A stretch of 64,000 nucleotides of DNA from Sphingobacterium bovisgrunnientis. GTDB lineage: Bacteria > Bacteroidota > Bacteroidia > Sphingobacteriales > Sphingobacteriaceae. Under the pieces are notes generated by a model. That model was not told the DNA's origin. It did not search any database and saw nothing but the letters and a program-made list of their open reading frames with translations. The position numbers and the translations under genes were made by a program. The stretch lies in the NCBI RefSeq assembly GCF_009829085.1, contig NZ_WUQY01000011.1, positions 1-64,000 on the forward strand, written 5' to 3'. This document shows, piece after piece, positions 54,166-63,787 of this stretch. Position 1 is the stretch's first letter. Each line of letters starts with the position of its first letter.

Positions 54166-56586
54166 TTATTGAAAATAATTAATCATTACCGTACCAAATC
54201 GAACATTAACAGCATTATTGTTTTGGCTTGCTGTGATTTGACCGCCTTGTCCACCAAATGGCTCGTTAATAGCACATATATTACTTTTCGGCTCAATACG
54301 CAGATAAACTTTATCCTTAGCTAATAGTGTTGTAGGTAGTTTTATAGAATACGGATTAAGACCTAAAGCGGTGAAATGATGGTTCAAATTCCACCCCGCT
54401 AAAGGGCGCACTGTAAATTCTGAATTGGGAATAACAAAATAGTTTGCTCCATCGGTAGAATACTTAACATGCCAATATAATGGAACATTAAATGTTGCAA
54501 CATTCCCTGATCCACCACCAATATTAAAATTCAACATCATCGAATTTGATGTACTGATATTTTTAGTTGAAAATTCCAAAACTAAGGCTTCAGCGCTATT
54601 TTTAGAACCATCCCACCATTTTTGGTTGAACTGAAATCCAGAAGAAGGAACAACTTTAGATGTAGGATCACTATGGAATAATGGATTTGCGCCTAACGTT
54701 GCATTTACATTTGTAGATGAGTAAGCCCTACCGTCTCCAAAAGCAGGTAGGTATCCTCCAGAATTTGTGGTAAGACTACCTGCTGTACCTAAAGAATTAG
54801 GATTAAACATAATCCATTCTACCAGTTTATTAAATCGTGTTTGATTATATAGCTGAATATCAGATTTATTTACAGGACGAATGCTATATCGGCCAATATC
54901 TCCTTCACCGGCACCATATCTCATTATTTTGTTGTGCACAATAATTCCTCCTAAATCTCCTACTCCAGAGGGTAAGGCATCTCTACTCCATGAGTTTGCT
55001 GTATTGACAATCATTTTAATAGTAGCTCCTTGTGCGTCATATATTCCAGTAGGGATAGCATCAAGATATGCTACATTCACACCTGCACCATTAGTATTCC
55101 ATGAGGTAGTACGCACATACCCCATATTTACATTAGTAAATGCCCCATATGGAATTGACACAGATGATTGTTTTAATTTAACATAAGTGTGTACATCGCT
55201 ATCTTGCAATTCACTAATATTTTTATGTTGAATACTATAATCAGTAGGCTCTATATTCTCTTGAGTTACTATATTTCTAGTATTGAGACCCTTGATTGTA
55301 AAACGAGTAGGATTAGATTCCTTTTGTAAAATTAAACCATCAACGGTGAGAGAAACCTTGGAATTACGTGCTAATACATTAGCCGCAACTGCACTAAACT
55401 TCAATCTAAAACCTGAAGTTCCATCAATACTTTGGATATAATTAGTTTTTAATGATTCCGTGAAGTCAATCGCATTATAGCTTGTATTTGGATTAACATC
55501 CATATTGTTGTTATTAATATCTCCAACAACAACACCTTCAAGAACACGTAATGGTGCAGTAATTTGAATTTCACCTTCAGCTCCAGGAATCATAGCCTTT
55601 AAAGCCGCAAAATCTAGATAATCGTAATCTTGGGCAGTTTGTGTAACTTTATGTGTAAGATCAATATACGTTCTACCACCATTTACTAATTTAATATTAA
55701 CACTCGCACGACGTTGTACCCCTGATTCATTAGCACGAATAGCAATAATTAATAAACTATCATTTGCTAAATCTACACTCTCAATCCAATCATTACCGTT
55801 TTCATAAGTTACTGTTTTTTGGAATTCAGGAAATAATGCGCTTACATTACCCCGAACAATTACAGTATCCATTTTAGGTCTTCGAGTTAAAACACTTTCA
55901 GTCGTTCTTTGGGTTAAAATTGGATCAGTCGTTGATTGATCAATATCGGTGTAAACCGTATATTCTTTTTCTTGAGCATCAAAAACAGTTAAATATATTC
56001 TTACAGTTCTGGTTCTGTTATTTTTATTTTCTAATAAATCAAACTCGAATCCATTAGCTGTAAGCTTGGCATTATTGATCCATTTTTCTGAAGTTTCATC
56101 ATCATACAAATATTCTACATTTATACGGCTAATATTTGATTCTAGATCGTTTAATATAGGTAGGGTAATATGAAATGGATTTCGTGTAACCATATATTTA
56201 GATTTCGTAAACCTAAATGATGCATCTTGACCATCTTGAATAATAGTCAATTCTTTCTTTTCCGATCCCTTAGTTATTATAAGTGTGGCCTTTCTTGTAA
56301 TACCGAAATTCCTGTTGTAAGAAAATAATATATCCTCATTTCCAGAACCTGTAGTTGTGTTCAATGTAAGCCAATCGGTCTCTTCTTTCACGGACACTTG
56401 CCAGTCTGCTGTAGAATAAACCATAATTTTGGTATTACCTTCCTCAGGTTTTAAATGAATTTCTTCTGTCGCTAAAGCTAAAGAAAGATCAAGTTCATAT
56501 TTTTTTTCACACCCTATAACAATAAGTAGCACTCCAATAATCAAGCACATTAATCGATAACTGGTGTTATTCCAAATTCTTTTCAT
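54166..56586 (-). CDS. DUF5689-domain lipoprotein with BACON domain (paralogue)
   Basis: An 806-residue lipoprotein with lipobox VIGC (Cys26). A BACON domain at about 37-115 (ADWQVSVKEETDWLTLNTTTGSGN) is followed by two further Ig/BACON-like stretches, a DUF5689 region (about 320-575, VLEGVVVGDINNNNMDVNPN to RYSIRPVNKSDIQLYN) and a C-terminal jelly-roll-like domain. The order of domains equals that of the 724-residue neighbour, so they arose by duplication with one extra Ig repeat here. It lies 23 bases after the lipoprotein EEP gene in the operon. Confidence 0.85.
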   Translation of the reverse strand: MKRIWNNTSYRLMCLIIGVLLIVIGCEKKYELDLSLALATEEIHLKPEEGNTKIMVYSTADWQVSVKEETDWLTLNTTTGSGNEDILFSYNRNFGITRKATLIITKGSEKKELTIIQDGQDASFRFTKSKYMVTRNPFHITLPILNDLESNISRINVEYLYDDETSEKWINNAKLTANGFEFDLLENKNNRTRTVRIYLTVFDAQEKEYTVYTDIDQSTTDPILTQRTTESVLTRRPKMDTVIVRGNVSALFPEFQKTVTYENGNDWIESVDLANDSLLIIAIRANESGVQRRASVNIKLVNGGRTYIDLTHKVTQTAQDYDYLDFAALKAMIPGAEGEIQITAPLRVLEGVVVGDINNNNMDVNPNTSYNAIDFTESLKTNYIQSIDGTSGFRLKFSAVAANVLARNSKVSLTVDGLILQKESNPTRFTIKGLNTRNIVTQENIEPTDYSIQHKNISELQDSDVHTYVKLKQSSVSIPYGAFTNVNMGYVRTTSWNTNGAGVNVAYLDAIPTGIYDAQGATIKMIVNTANSWSRDALPSGVGDLGGIIVHNKIMRYGAGEGDIGRYSIRPVNKSDIQLYNQTRFNKLVEWIMFNPNSLGTAGSLTTNSGGYLPAFGDGRAYSSTNVNATLGANPLFHSDPTSKVVPSSGFQFNQKWWDGSKNSAEALVLEFSTKNISTSNSMMLNFNIGGGSGNVATFNVPLYWHVKYSTDGANYFVIPNSEFTVRPLAGWNLNHHFTALGLNPYSIKLPTTLLAKDKVYLRIEPKSNICAINEPFGGQGGQITASQNNNAVNVRFGTVMINYFQ

Positions 56587-56609
56587 CTTGGACTTTATTG
56601 ATTTAAAAA

Positions 56610-57524
56610 CTATTTATTTAATATATGTACCATAATCGGAGGGTGATCCGAATAAACTGCAGTAAACTCATCATAAATGGGCATAGCTTTAGTAACTTTT
56701 GATAAGATTTCAGTAGTACCAAAAATAAAATCTATTCTTCTACCCGGATAGTTGAATGCGTAATTCGCTGTGTTATTCAGTTTATATCCATGTAAATGAT
56801 GTACCACATCTAAAAAACCGGCATTTTGGATTTCATCTAATACTAGAAAGCTTTGATTGGTAGTGCCAGCATCATAATCCTTGCGATTCACAGCGTTAAA
56901 GTCACCTAAGTAAAGCCAACTTTTTTCATTCGGAAACTTACGAATGGTACTATCCAAATTTACATTAGCCTCTTGTAGCCTATATTCATCTCCTCTACCA
57001 TCTCCTACACTCTTCCAATATGTCTGGGGCCAAAAGTGTGTATTAACAATGTTAATATCTGTATTCTTTAATTTGGCGAATATTGCTCCATGTGAAGTAT
57101 GTAAAGTAATTCTTCTTCTAGATTCAATAGGATATTTAGATGTTATTGCAACAGGATAATTATCAGTTGATTTTAAATTCGTTATAACATAAGAGTGTCC
57201 ATAACGCTTAGCAAGCTCTTCCAACTTTCGTTGGTTAAACCCATTTACTTCCTGTAATGCTAACACATCAGGCGCATAAGACTTTATCCAATCAACAAAT
57301 TTGTTGTAATTATTTGATCTATCATTTTTCATTCCCTCTAAAATGTTATAGCTTATAATTTTTAGTGTGTCAGGAAGTGTTTCATCAACATCCGGAATAG
57401 GATTGTTTCCACCATCTATCGGTGAGTTATCTTCGCTTTTAGAACAAGAAAACAATACCAGTAATACCAAAAAAACTGGGAATATATGCTGTATATTAAT
57501 TATTTTTAATTTAATTCTTTCCAT
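56610..57524 (-). CDS. Lipoprotein of the endonuclease/exonuclease/phosphatase family
   Basis: A 304-residue lipoprotein with lipobox LFSC (Cys27) and a linker rich in Pro/Asp/Gly before the EEP fold starting near residue 54. Motifs in order are IISYNILEG (Asn60), LALQEVNG (Glu92), VNTHFWP, LGDFNAVN, GRRIDFIF and a terminal SDHPP, complete for metal-dependent phosphodiester hydrolysis. It is anchored at the cell envelope, probably surface exposed. Its start overlaps the end of the SusD gene by 14 bases, showing that the enzyme and uptake genes are co-translated and act together. Confidence 0.9.
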   Translation of the reverse strand: MERIKLKIINIQHIFPVFLVLLVLFSCSKSEDNSPIDGGNNPIPDVDETLPDTLKIISYNILEGMKNDRSNNYNKFVDWIKSYAPDVLALQEVNGFNQRKLEELAKRYGHSYVITNLKSTDNYPVAITSKYPIESRRRITLHTSHGAIFAKLKNTDINIVNTHFWPQTYWKSVGDGRGDEYRLQEANVNLDSTIRKFPNEKSWLYLGDFNAVNRKDYDAGTTNQSFLVLDEIQNAGFLDVVHHLHGYKLNNTANYAFNYPGRRIDFIFGTTEILSKVTKAMPIYDEFTAVYSDHPPIMVHILNK

Positions 57525-58989
57525 AGCTTTCGTAAGCTTTATTGTCTAATGCATAATTTGACTTAACAACCTCCATATCAGGTATTGGATAGTACTCATG
57601 ACATGGTAACATCTTATCTTTTAAGGTAGCATAGTCTGTATAATCATAAGTTAACTGATACCAAATACCCCACCTTACCAAATCATATTTACGTTGGTAT
57701 TCCCCTAAAAGTTCTCTGCCACGTTCCTTTTGAATTTCTTCTTTTAACAAGTCCCAGTTTCTAAAGCTATACACAGGTAAATTTGCTCGCTTACGAACAA
57801 TATTTAGATACCTAATTGACTCATCCGCATTTCTTAATTCCATAAAGTTCTCAGCCTGCATCAGTAAGGCATCAGCATATCTAAACACTCTTTGATTATT
57901 TCCATCAGCAGAATTTATCATATTGTAAGACCAAAATTTAGGACCTAGCCATGGTCTGCTCGCTACACTATTAAAAGCCACACCATTGTACTCCCAAGCC
58001 ATGTTATAATCCAATCTATTATCACTACTATTACGACGCATAACTGTTTGGAAATAATAGTTATTAGGTCTTAATGCAGCCCAAGTAGTCGCTGTACTTC
58101 CCAATTCTGGAATTACAACACCATCATAGACATTATCTCTATTGCGTGTAGGCATACAGATTGCAGCAGAACTCGTTACAACTTGGAGACCTGTTTCTGA
58201 ATAAGTATATTGAATTTCAAATATTGACTCTTTTATATTTTTATTTTTCAAGGGGATATCACTCAAGGGATATTGTTCTAAAGAACCATATATCTTTTCC
58301 AGTTCGTTCACAGCATTTTTCGCTACCTCCCAATTTTTATTCCATTGGGCTAATTTCCCTATTAACATCCATCCCATTGCAGCACCTGACCTATTACCAG
58401 ATAAGTCATTTGTTCTTATTTGAGGCATGTTAGGAACATGCTCAGTCAATTCAGCAATTAAATATTCTCTTGTTTCATTTGCAGACATTCTTCCCAAGTT
58501 GGATACCTTATCTAACACATTGGCATCTGAAACGTCTTCTGTATAAAATGGAACATCACCAAAGGTGGAAGTCAAAAACCAATAGTAATAAGCACGCATA
58601 ATTATCCCTTCAGCTAATAATGGCTTCTTAGATTCCTCTGAAATTGGTGCTTTTTTAATTGCTTCGATAATTGAATTACAATACATAACTCCTTTATATC
58701 CATTTGTCCACATATTCTGACCAAATCGAGGTTGAGCAGGAGAAATATCTAGTTGTGCGTCTAAGGTTCCTGATGCGATATACATCAAATCTGTAACCCC
58801 CTCGGTAGCTATTAAGTATGTATAGTTGTATATACTTCTCAATGGAATATATGTAGCATTTAATCCCGAGATAATTTGTGCTTCTGTTTGATAATAATTA
58901 TCGGTATTAACAAATGATGTTGGTTCCTCATCTATCGAACATCCTATCAAAGAGAAACTCAATAATATTCCTGTAATAAATTTTTTCAT
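57511..58989 (-). CDS. SusD/RagB-family lipoprotein of EEP locus
   Basis: A 492-residue lipoprotein with lipobox LIGC (Cys17) and the SusD_RagB C-terminal motif IQKERGRELLGEYQRKYDLVRW. The usual TPR-like helices lie in the first half, and the tail ends NYALDNKAYESYGKN. It lies 14 bases after the STN-containing SusC gene and overlaps the EEP gene by 14 bases. It binds substrate and hands it to SusC. Because its neighbours are phosphodiesterase-type enzymes, the ligand is probably a hydrolysis product of a phosphate-containing polymer (inference). Confidence 0.95.
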   Translation of the reverse strand: MKKFITGILLSFSLIGCSIDEEPTSFVNTDNYYQTEAQIISGLNATYIPLRSIYNYTYLIATEGVTDLMYIASGTLDAQLDISPAQPRFGQNMWTNGYKGVMYCNSIIEAIKKAPISEESKKPLLAEGIIMRAYYYWFLTSTFGDVPFYTEDVSDANVLDKVSNLGRMSANETREYLIAELTEHVPNMPQIRTNDLSGNRSGAAMGWMLIGKLAQWNKNWEVAKNAVNELEKIYGSLEQYPLSDIPLKNKNIKESIFEIQYTYSETGLQVVTSSAAICMPTRNRDNVYDGVVIPELGSTATTWAALRPNNYYFQTVMRRNSSDNRLDYNMAWEYNGVAFNSVASRPWLGPKFWSYNMINSADGNNQRVFRYADALLMQAENFMELRNADESIRYLNIVRKRANLPVYSFRNWDLLKEEIQKERGRELLGEYQRKYDLVRWGIWYQLTYDYTDYATLKDKMLPCHEYYPIPDMEVVKSNYALDNKAYESYGKN

Positions 58990-59003
58990 AACTTATAAAA
59001 TAA

Positions 59004-62000
59004 TTAATACCTGATTTGAATGGATCCAACAATTGTTCTAGGCTTTGGGTATGCTCCAATATCTACACGTCTTAGAGTAGAATTGCTACTTTGTGAGGAT
59101 ACATCCGGATCAAATCCATTGTATTTCTTCCAGACAAATAGATTCTCTCCCGCAAGACCAAGTTGAACACTTTTTAGCTTATTATTCGTAATTTTCCCTA
59201 GATCAATGTTATATCCTATAGCTAATGATTTAAGTCTTAAATAACTAGCATCATGAACCATTCGACTAGATGCTATATTATCTGTACTGCCTGCCCGTGG
59301 TAAATCTGAATTAGGATTTCTCACCGGATGCCAAGCGTCCAATTGATAAGCATATTGGTTTGTTATAAAACCTCCGTTTCCTAACCATTGCTCCGAAACA
59401 TTATAAATTTTACCCCCTAATGAATAATTCAAAAACAAGCCAACAGTCAAATTTTTATAACGGATATTGTTCTGCAATCCACCATAAATGAATGGATCGG
59501 CATTCCCTAAATAAATCTGATCTTGCTCATTAAAAACCCCATCATGATTTGTATCAATATATCTAGCTGATCCTGGTTGATATTGATTCGAAGAAGCTGA
59601 CACATAAGATTTTGTAATTTTATTACGATCTACCTCTTCCTGATTTTTCCATGTACCTGCGTATTGAAATCCCCACAGGGCATTAAGTGGATAGTCTTCA
59701 ATGTAGCCATACATCATATAGCTATTATTACCATAGGCACCATAAACATTTACATAGTCAAAATGACCTATGTTATCTACCATTTGTCTATTGTGAGAAA
59801 TGGAAAAACTAGAGCTCCAATCAAAATTCTCCTTTTCAATATTGCGTGTCTCGATACTAAATTCTAATCCTCGATTAGATGTCTTACCAACATTAGCAAA
59901 TCGTGTGGTATATCCAGTTTGTGTAGGTGTTTGTACATCAAGCAACAAATCTTTAGTATAGGATAAATATGCCTCTAAAACGATATTTACTCGACGATCA
60001 AATAATGATATATCGGTTGCCACATTATACATATCAGTTTTCTCCCATGAAAGTTGATCCGATGCCAATCGTGATGGATAAAATGCCACTGGTTGCGAGC
60101 CATTAAACAAATATCCAGAGGTAGAAGATGATAAGGCAGCAAGTGAACGATAAGAACTAATCCCATCATTACCTGTCCTACCAGCACTAGTCCGTAAAGA
60201 AAATTCATTAATCCACTTCATATCTTTCATGAAATTTTCTTCACTTATGTTCCACTTTAAAGCTCCAGAGGGAAAAAATGCCCACTTATTATTTGATGCA
60301 AAATTTGAAGCTCCATCTCTACGACCTGTAAGGGTGATATAGTATTTATTATTGAAGTGGTAATTGACCCTTCCTAAATAAGACATACTGGTCTTGTTAT
60401 TATTGTTTGAGGTAGCTGAATAATTTTCTTTATCAGGAATAGCATTCATATTATTCCATAAAATTGCATCTGACTGATAGCCATCTCCCTGTAATGTTAA
60501 ATTATCACTGAATATTTTTTGACCAATAAACCCTGCAGTAAAATCAATATGATGTCGATTAAACTTCTTTAAATAATTTAATGTGTTTTGACTCATTAAA
60601 TTATGCTCTGTAAACTCACCCCTGTATGCTAAGGCCCCCTCGTTCGCCCCCTTAGCGGGAAGAGTACTTGGCTCAAATCGGAATGTATGTTGTCCATAAT
60701 TGTAGTAGGTCAATTGTGAATTAAACTTTAAATTCGCAATAGGTTCAATCTCTATGTATCCAGTGTTAGTAGCACCATCACGTTTGAGATTTCTAATCAC
60801 ACCTAAATCCAAAATGGAACGTGGAGAATTGAAAGTCTGCCCAGAATACCATAAATCATTAAAGTTTTCATATACTTTAATCATGGGATTTAAGTATATA
60901 GCTCCGTTCCACCAATTCGTCCCGCCAATAGTTACTAAGTTTTGGTCCTCATCACGCTTTGTAAGATTGTATTTCCAGCCCACTTTCATCCATGGAAATA
61001 TTTTATAATCAATATTAAGGCGACCTGTAATACGATCTAAACCACTACGCTTAATAATACCTTGGGTATTGTCATATGCAACTGAAGCGTAATAATTAGC
61101 TTTTTCAGTACCACCCGATAAGGATAAATTATGTGTATGGTATGAAGCTACTCTTGTAATTTCATCTACCCAATCAGTTCCCTTCCCAAGTGATAATGGA
61201 TCAGGGTAAGGATAAGCCGATAAAGGGGAGTTTATATTTATGTCAGTATATGGTGCAGCTGATGTGAATAATGCATAATCATTACGATATTGAGCATATT
61301 GAGAAGCATTCATTAAATCCAATTTTCGTGGCAATTGTGATATACCAAATGTACTTCTAAGATTTATTTGATCTTTGCCCCTTTTCCCTTGCTTGGTAGT
61401 AATAATAATTACACCATTACTTCCTCTAGACCCATAAATAGCAGTAGCAGAAGCGTCCTTTAGAACACTTAAAGATTCAATATCAGCAGTATTGATATCA
61501 GTTAAATTACTTACACCATCTAAAACACCATCTACAACAATCAACGGCTCATTAGTCGCTGTAATAGAACGTGTTCCTCGAATACGAATAGATGCCGGAG
61601 CACCAGGCTCTCCAGTTGATGCCATAATATCAGCTCCAGGTACTCTACCCTGAAGAGCTAAATCAACAGATAAAACAGGAGCATCCCTTACATCGTCCAT
61701 CTTAACATTTACGACAGATCCAGTAAGATCTTTTTTCTTAACTTCTCCATATCCAATTACCACAACCTCATCAACTTCAGAAACGGTTTCTTGTAAGATT
61801 ACAACAATATCTCGCGTTGCTGTAATACGTTTTTCTAAAGCTTGAAATCCCATTAAATTGAAACTTAATGTGGTAGGAATCTCCGTGACTTTAATTTCAA
61901 AAAAACCTTGGTTATCAGATACTGAGATAGTAGAAATATTTTTTCCTTTAACCGTGACACCTGGTAATAAATTACCATTCACATCTTTAATTACGCCCCT

Positions 62001-62429
62001 TATAATAATTTCTTGTAATTCGTGTTTATCTAAAGTTTTTACAACAGGAGAAATTGTAGGTTTCTGGTCTACTGCGACTACTACAATACTGTTTTTGCGC
62101 TTTTTGAACTCTAATTTGTGCGTGGATAATATCGAAGTAAGCACCTTTTCTACTTCCTGATTAGTGAAATCAACATTCACTGTAGAAATGTTTCTAACTA
62201 ATTCATCAGCATAAAAAATAGAAATACCAGTCTTCAATTGTATTTCTTTCAAAACATTTTCTAGACTAACATTTGATTTCTTAATAGTTATTTTCTGTGC
62301 AAAAGTAGAAGCACTAACTTGTAATATTGACACCATTAGTAGTATCCATGTCAATTTCATGATAAACAACAATTTAGGACAAACAAGGGTTTTAAGGAAA
62401 CTATTCCTTAAAATATTTTTTTCATACAT
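59004..62429 (-). CDS. SusC-family transporter with STN domain (FecA-like signalling)
   Basis: A 1141-residue transporter. After an extended signal region (about 1-45, ending ASTFAQ) comes an STN domain (about 52-112, LENVLKEIQLKTGISIFYAD and EVEKVLTSIL), a carboxypeptidase-regulatory-like domain (about 138-212), the TonB-box-like DEVVVIGYGEVKKKDLTGS and the SusC plug (IRIRGTRSITATNEPLIVVDGV and IESLSVLKDASATAIYGSRGSNG). The STN domain contacts FecR-type anti-sigma factors, and a fecR gene lies directly upstream, so substrate binding probably induces the operon. Confidence 0.95.
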   Translation of the reverse strand: MYEKNILRNSFLKTLVCPKLLFIMKLTWILLMVSILQVSASTFAQKITIKKSNVSLENVLKEIQLKTGISIFYADELVRNISTVNVDFTNQEVEKVLTSILSTHKLEFKKRKNSIVVVAVDQKPTISPVVKTLDKHELQEIIIRGVIKDVNGNLLPGVTVKGKNISTISVSDNQGFFEIKVTEIPTTLSFNLMGFQALEKRITATRDIVVILQETVSEVDEVVVIGYGEVKKKDLTGSVVNVKMDDVRDAPVLSVDLALQGRVPGADIMASTGEPGAPASIRIRGTRSITATNEPLIVVDGVLDGVSNLTDINTADIESLSVLKDASATAIYGSRGSNGVIIITTKQGKRGKDQINLRSTFGISQLPRKLDLMNASQYAQYRNDYALFTSAAPYTDININSPLSAYPYPDPLSLGKGTDWVDEITRVASYHTHNLSLSGGTEKANYYASVAYDNTQGIIKRSGLDRITGRLNIDYKIFPWMKVGWKYNLTKRDEDQNLVTIGGTNWWNGAIYLNPMIKVYENFNDLWYSGQTFNSPRSILDLGVIRNLKRDGATNTGYIEIEPIANLKFNSQLTYYNYGQHTFRFEPSTLPAKGANEGALAYRGEFTEHNLMSQNTLNYLKKFNRHHIDFTAGFIGQKIFSDNLTLQGDGYQSDAILWNNMNAIPDKENYSATSNNNNKTSMSYLGRVNYHFNNKYYITLTGRRDGASNFASNNKWAFFPSGALKWNISEENFMKDMKWINEFSLRTSAGRTGNDGISSYRSLAALSSSTSGYLFNGSQPVAFYPSRLASDQLSWEKTDMYNVATDISLFDRRVNIVLEAYLSYTKDLLLDVQTPTQTGYTTRFANVGKTSNRGLEFSIETRNIEKENFDWSSSFSISHNRQMVDNIGHFDYVNVYGAYGNNSYMMYGYIEDYPLNALWGFQYAGTWKNQEEVDRNKITKSYVSASSNQYQPGSARYIDTNHDGVFNEQDQIYLGNADPFIYGGLQNNIRYKNLTVGLFLNYSLGGKIYNVSEQWLGNGGFITNQYAYQLDAWHPVRNPNSDLPRAGSTDNIASSRMVHDASYLRLKSLAIGYNIDLGKITNNKLKSVQLGLAGENLFVWKKYNGFDPDVSSQSSNSTLRRVDIGAYPKPRTIVGSIQIRY

Positions 62430-62497
62430 TTGTAGATATTGATTTTGTTTAACAGCGATTTCAATTATTTTTATGTTATAATTACATAGATTTATTA

Positions 62498-62526
62498 CAG
62501 GGGTGGCTTCAACACTCCTGTTTTTT
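62498..62526 (+). terminator. Hairpin in fecR-susC spacer
   Basis: An 8-bp stem (CAGGGGTG with CACTCCTG, one wobble) around GCTTCAA is followed on the plus strand by six T residues. All nearby genes are on the minus strand, so it would terminate antisense transcription or act as an mRNA hairpin between fecR and susC. Confidence 0.4.
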
Positions 62527-62547
62527 ATCTTGTAACTGTATATCTAA

Positions 62548-63735
62548 TTATGCTTTTATCACAGTTACCCTCCTTCCATCAATTTTAAATTTAAATTTGT
62601 TAGTTAATTCAATAAGTTTTAGAACTTCCTCAAAATTTTCAAGTCTTGAAATTGATCCTGAATAAGTTATATTTCGAAAATCTCCTTGGTAAATAACTTC
62701 AACATCATACCATCTGGCTAAATCAGCCATAACTTGTTGTATAGTTGCACTTTTAAAGGCAAATTTTCCACTTTTCCAAGCTATAAAATAATATGGATCG
62801 ACATTGCTCTTTTCTATCGAACCATTAGCAGTGTTAAACTCACTTTGTTGATTAGGTGCTAAGATTATATTTTCCTGATTTGTAATATTTTTTACAGCAA
62901 CAGATCCCTCAACTAATGTGGTGTAAATATTATCATAATACGCATTCACATTAAATTCAGTTCCTAATACCTCAATAATTTGAGTTTTTGTTTTTACTTT
63001 AAATGGAATTTTTCTATTCCCAAGAGATTTTGATTCAACATTAAAATACACCTCCCCTTCTATTTCAACTTCCCGTGATTCATTATTGAATACCAAAGGA
63101 TATTTTATTTTCGATTCACTATTCAACCACACTCTAGATCCATCAGCTAATGTAAGAGTGTATTCTCCACCTCGAGGTGTATATACAGTGGTATATTGAA
63201 TTGATTTAGTTTTATTAATAAGTTCATAGGATACATCTCCCTTGTCAGACACTTTTATATGTATACCTTTATCCAACAGAACAGTATCTTGTTTAATATC
63301 TTCGAATTCAATAAATGAATCATCTTCAAACTGCATACGCGCTAATTTGCCTCCAGGAATAATTACCTCACTTTTAGAAATGGTTAAATTTTCATTTGAT
63401 TTGTAATAGGTTTGATAAATCCAGAGGCCGGACAAAGAGAGAAAGAAAATTATTACGCAAGCTGCAGCAAGATGTTTATAAAATTTAATACGCTTTATTT
63501 TTCTAGTATCTTTAAAAGGACTTAACCTTTTATCAGTTATAATCTTTTCGAATAATATATCTTGATTTATATTTATTTCAGAAAAAGAACTTTCAAAATC
63601 CTTATTCCACAAAGAATCCAACATCGTGCTATTAGCATCGTGCTGTAAGAAATCCATCAATTCAGATTTCTCACTCTGCGACAATTGGTTGTTATGATAC
63701 CTCTGTAATAATTGATTTAATCTTTCTTTTTGCAT
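62548..63735 (-). CDS. FecR-family anti-sigma factor
   Basis: A 395-residue inner-membrane regulator. The cytoplasmic N-terminus (about 1-85) binds the sigma factor and contains the SELMDFLQHD block. One membrane segment at about 88-107 (HLAAACVIIFFLSLSGLWIY) is followed by the periplasmic FecR domain (YTPRGGEYTLTLADGSRVWLNSES region, about 178-205) and a C-terminal secretin/STN-like DUF4974 domain (FKSATIQQVMADLARWYDVEV to the end). It relays signals from the STN domain of the SusC protein downstream to the ECF sigma factor gene that precedes it. Confidence 0.93.
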   Translation of the reverse strand: MQKERLNQLLQRYHNNQLSQSEKSELMDFLQHDANSTMLDSLWNKDFESSFSEININQDILFEKIITDKRLSPFKDTRKIKRIKFYKHLAAACVIIFFLSLSGLWIYQTYYKSNENLTISKSEVIIPGGKLARMQFEDDSFIEFEDIKQDTVLLDKGIHIKVSDKGDVSYELINKTKSIQYTTVYTPRGGEYTLTLADGSRVWLNSESKIKYPLVFNNESREVEIEGEVYFNVESKSLGNRKIPFKVKTKTQIIEVLGTEFNVNAYYDNIYTTLVEGSVAVKNITNQENIILAPNQQSEFNTANGSIEKSNVDPYYFIAWKSGKFAFKSATIQQVMADLARWYDVEVIYQGDFRNITYSGSISRLENFEEVLKLIELTNKFKFKIDGRRVTVIKA

Positions 63736-63787
63736 TATCTATATAATCGCAAGCTAAATGCGAAAAGACTAATGCAACTAAAAATAA

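Noticed and set aside
50171..62429. Glycan-type polysaccharide utilisation locus
   Set aside because: SusC/SusD suggested a glycan PUL, but no glycoside hydrolase, polysaccharide lyase or sulfatase is present; the only enzymes are EEP-fold phosphodiesterase-like proteins.
62498..62526. Terminator of the fecR transcript
   Set aside because: The T run is on the plus-strand side. On the minus strand the hairpin is followed by a mixed sequence, so it would not terminate fecR efficiently.
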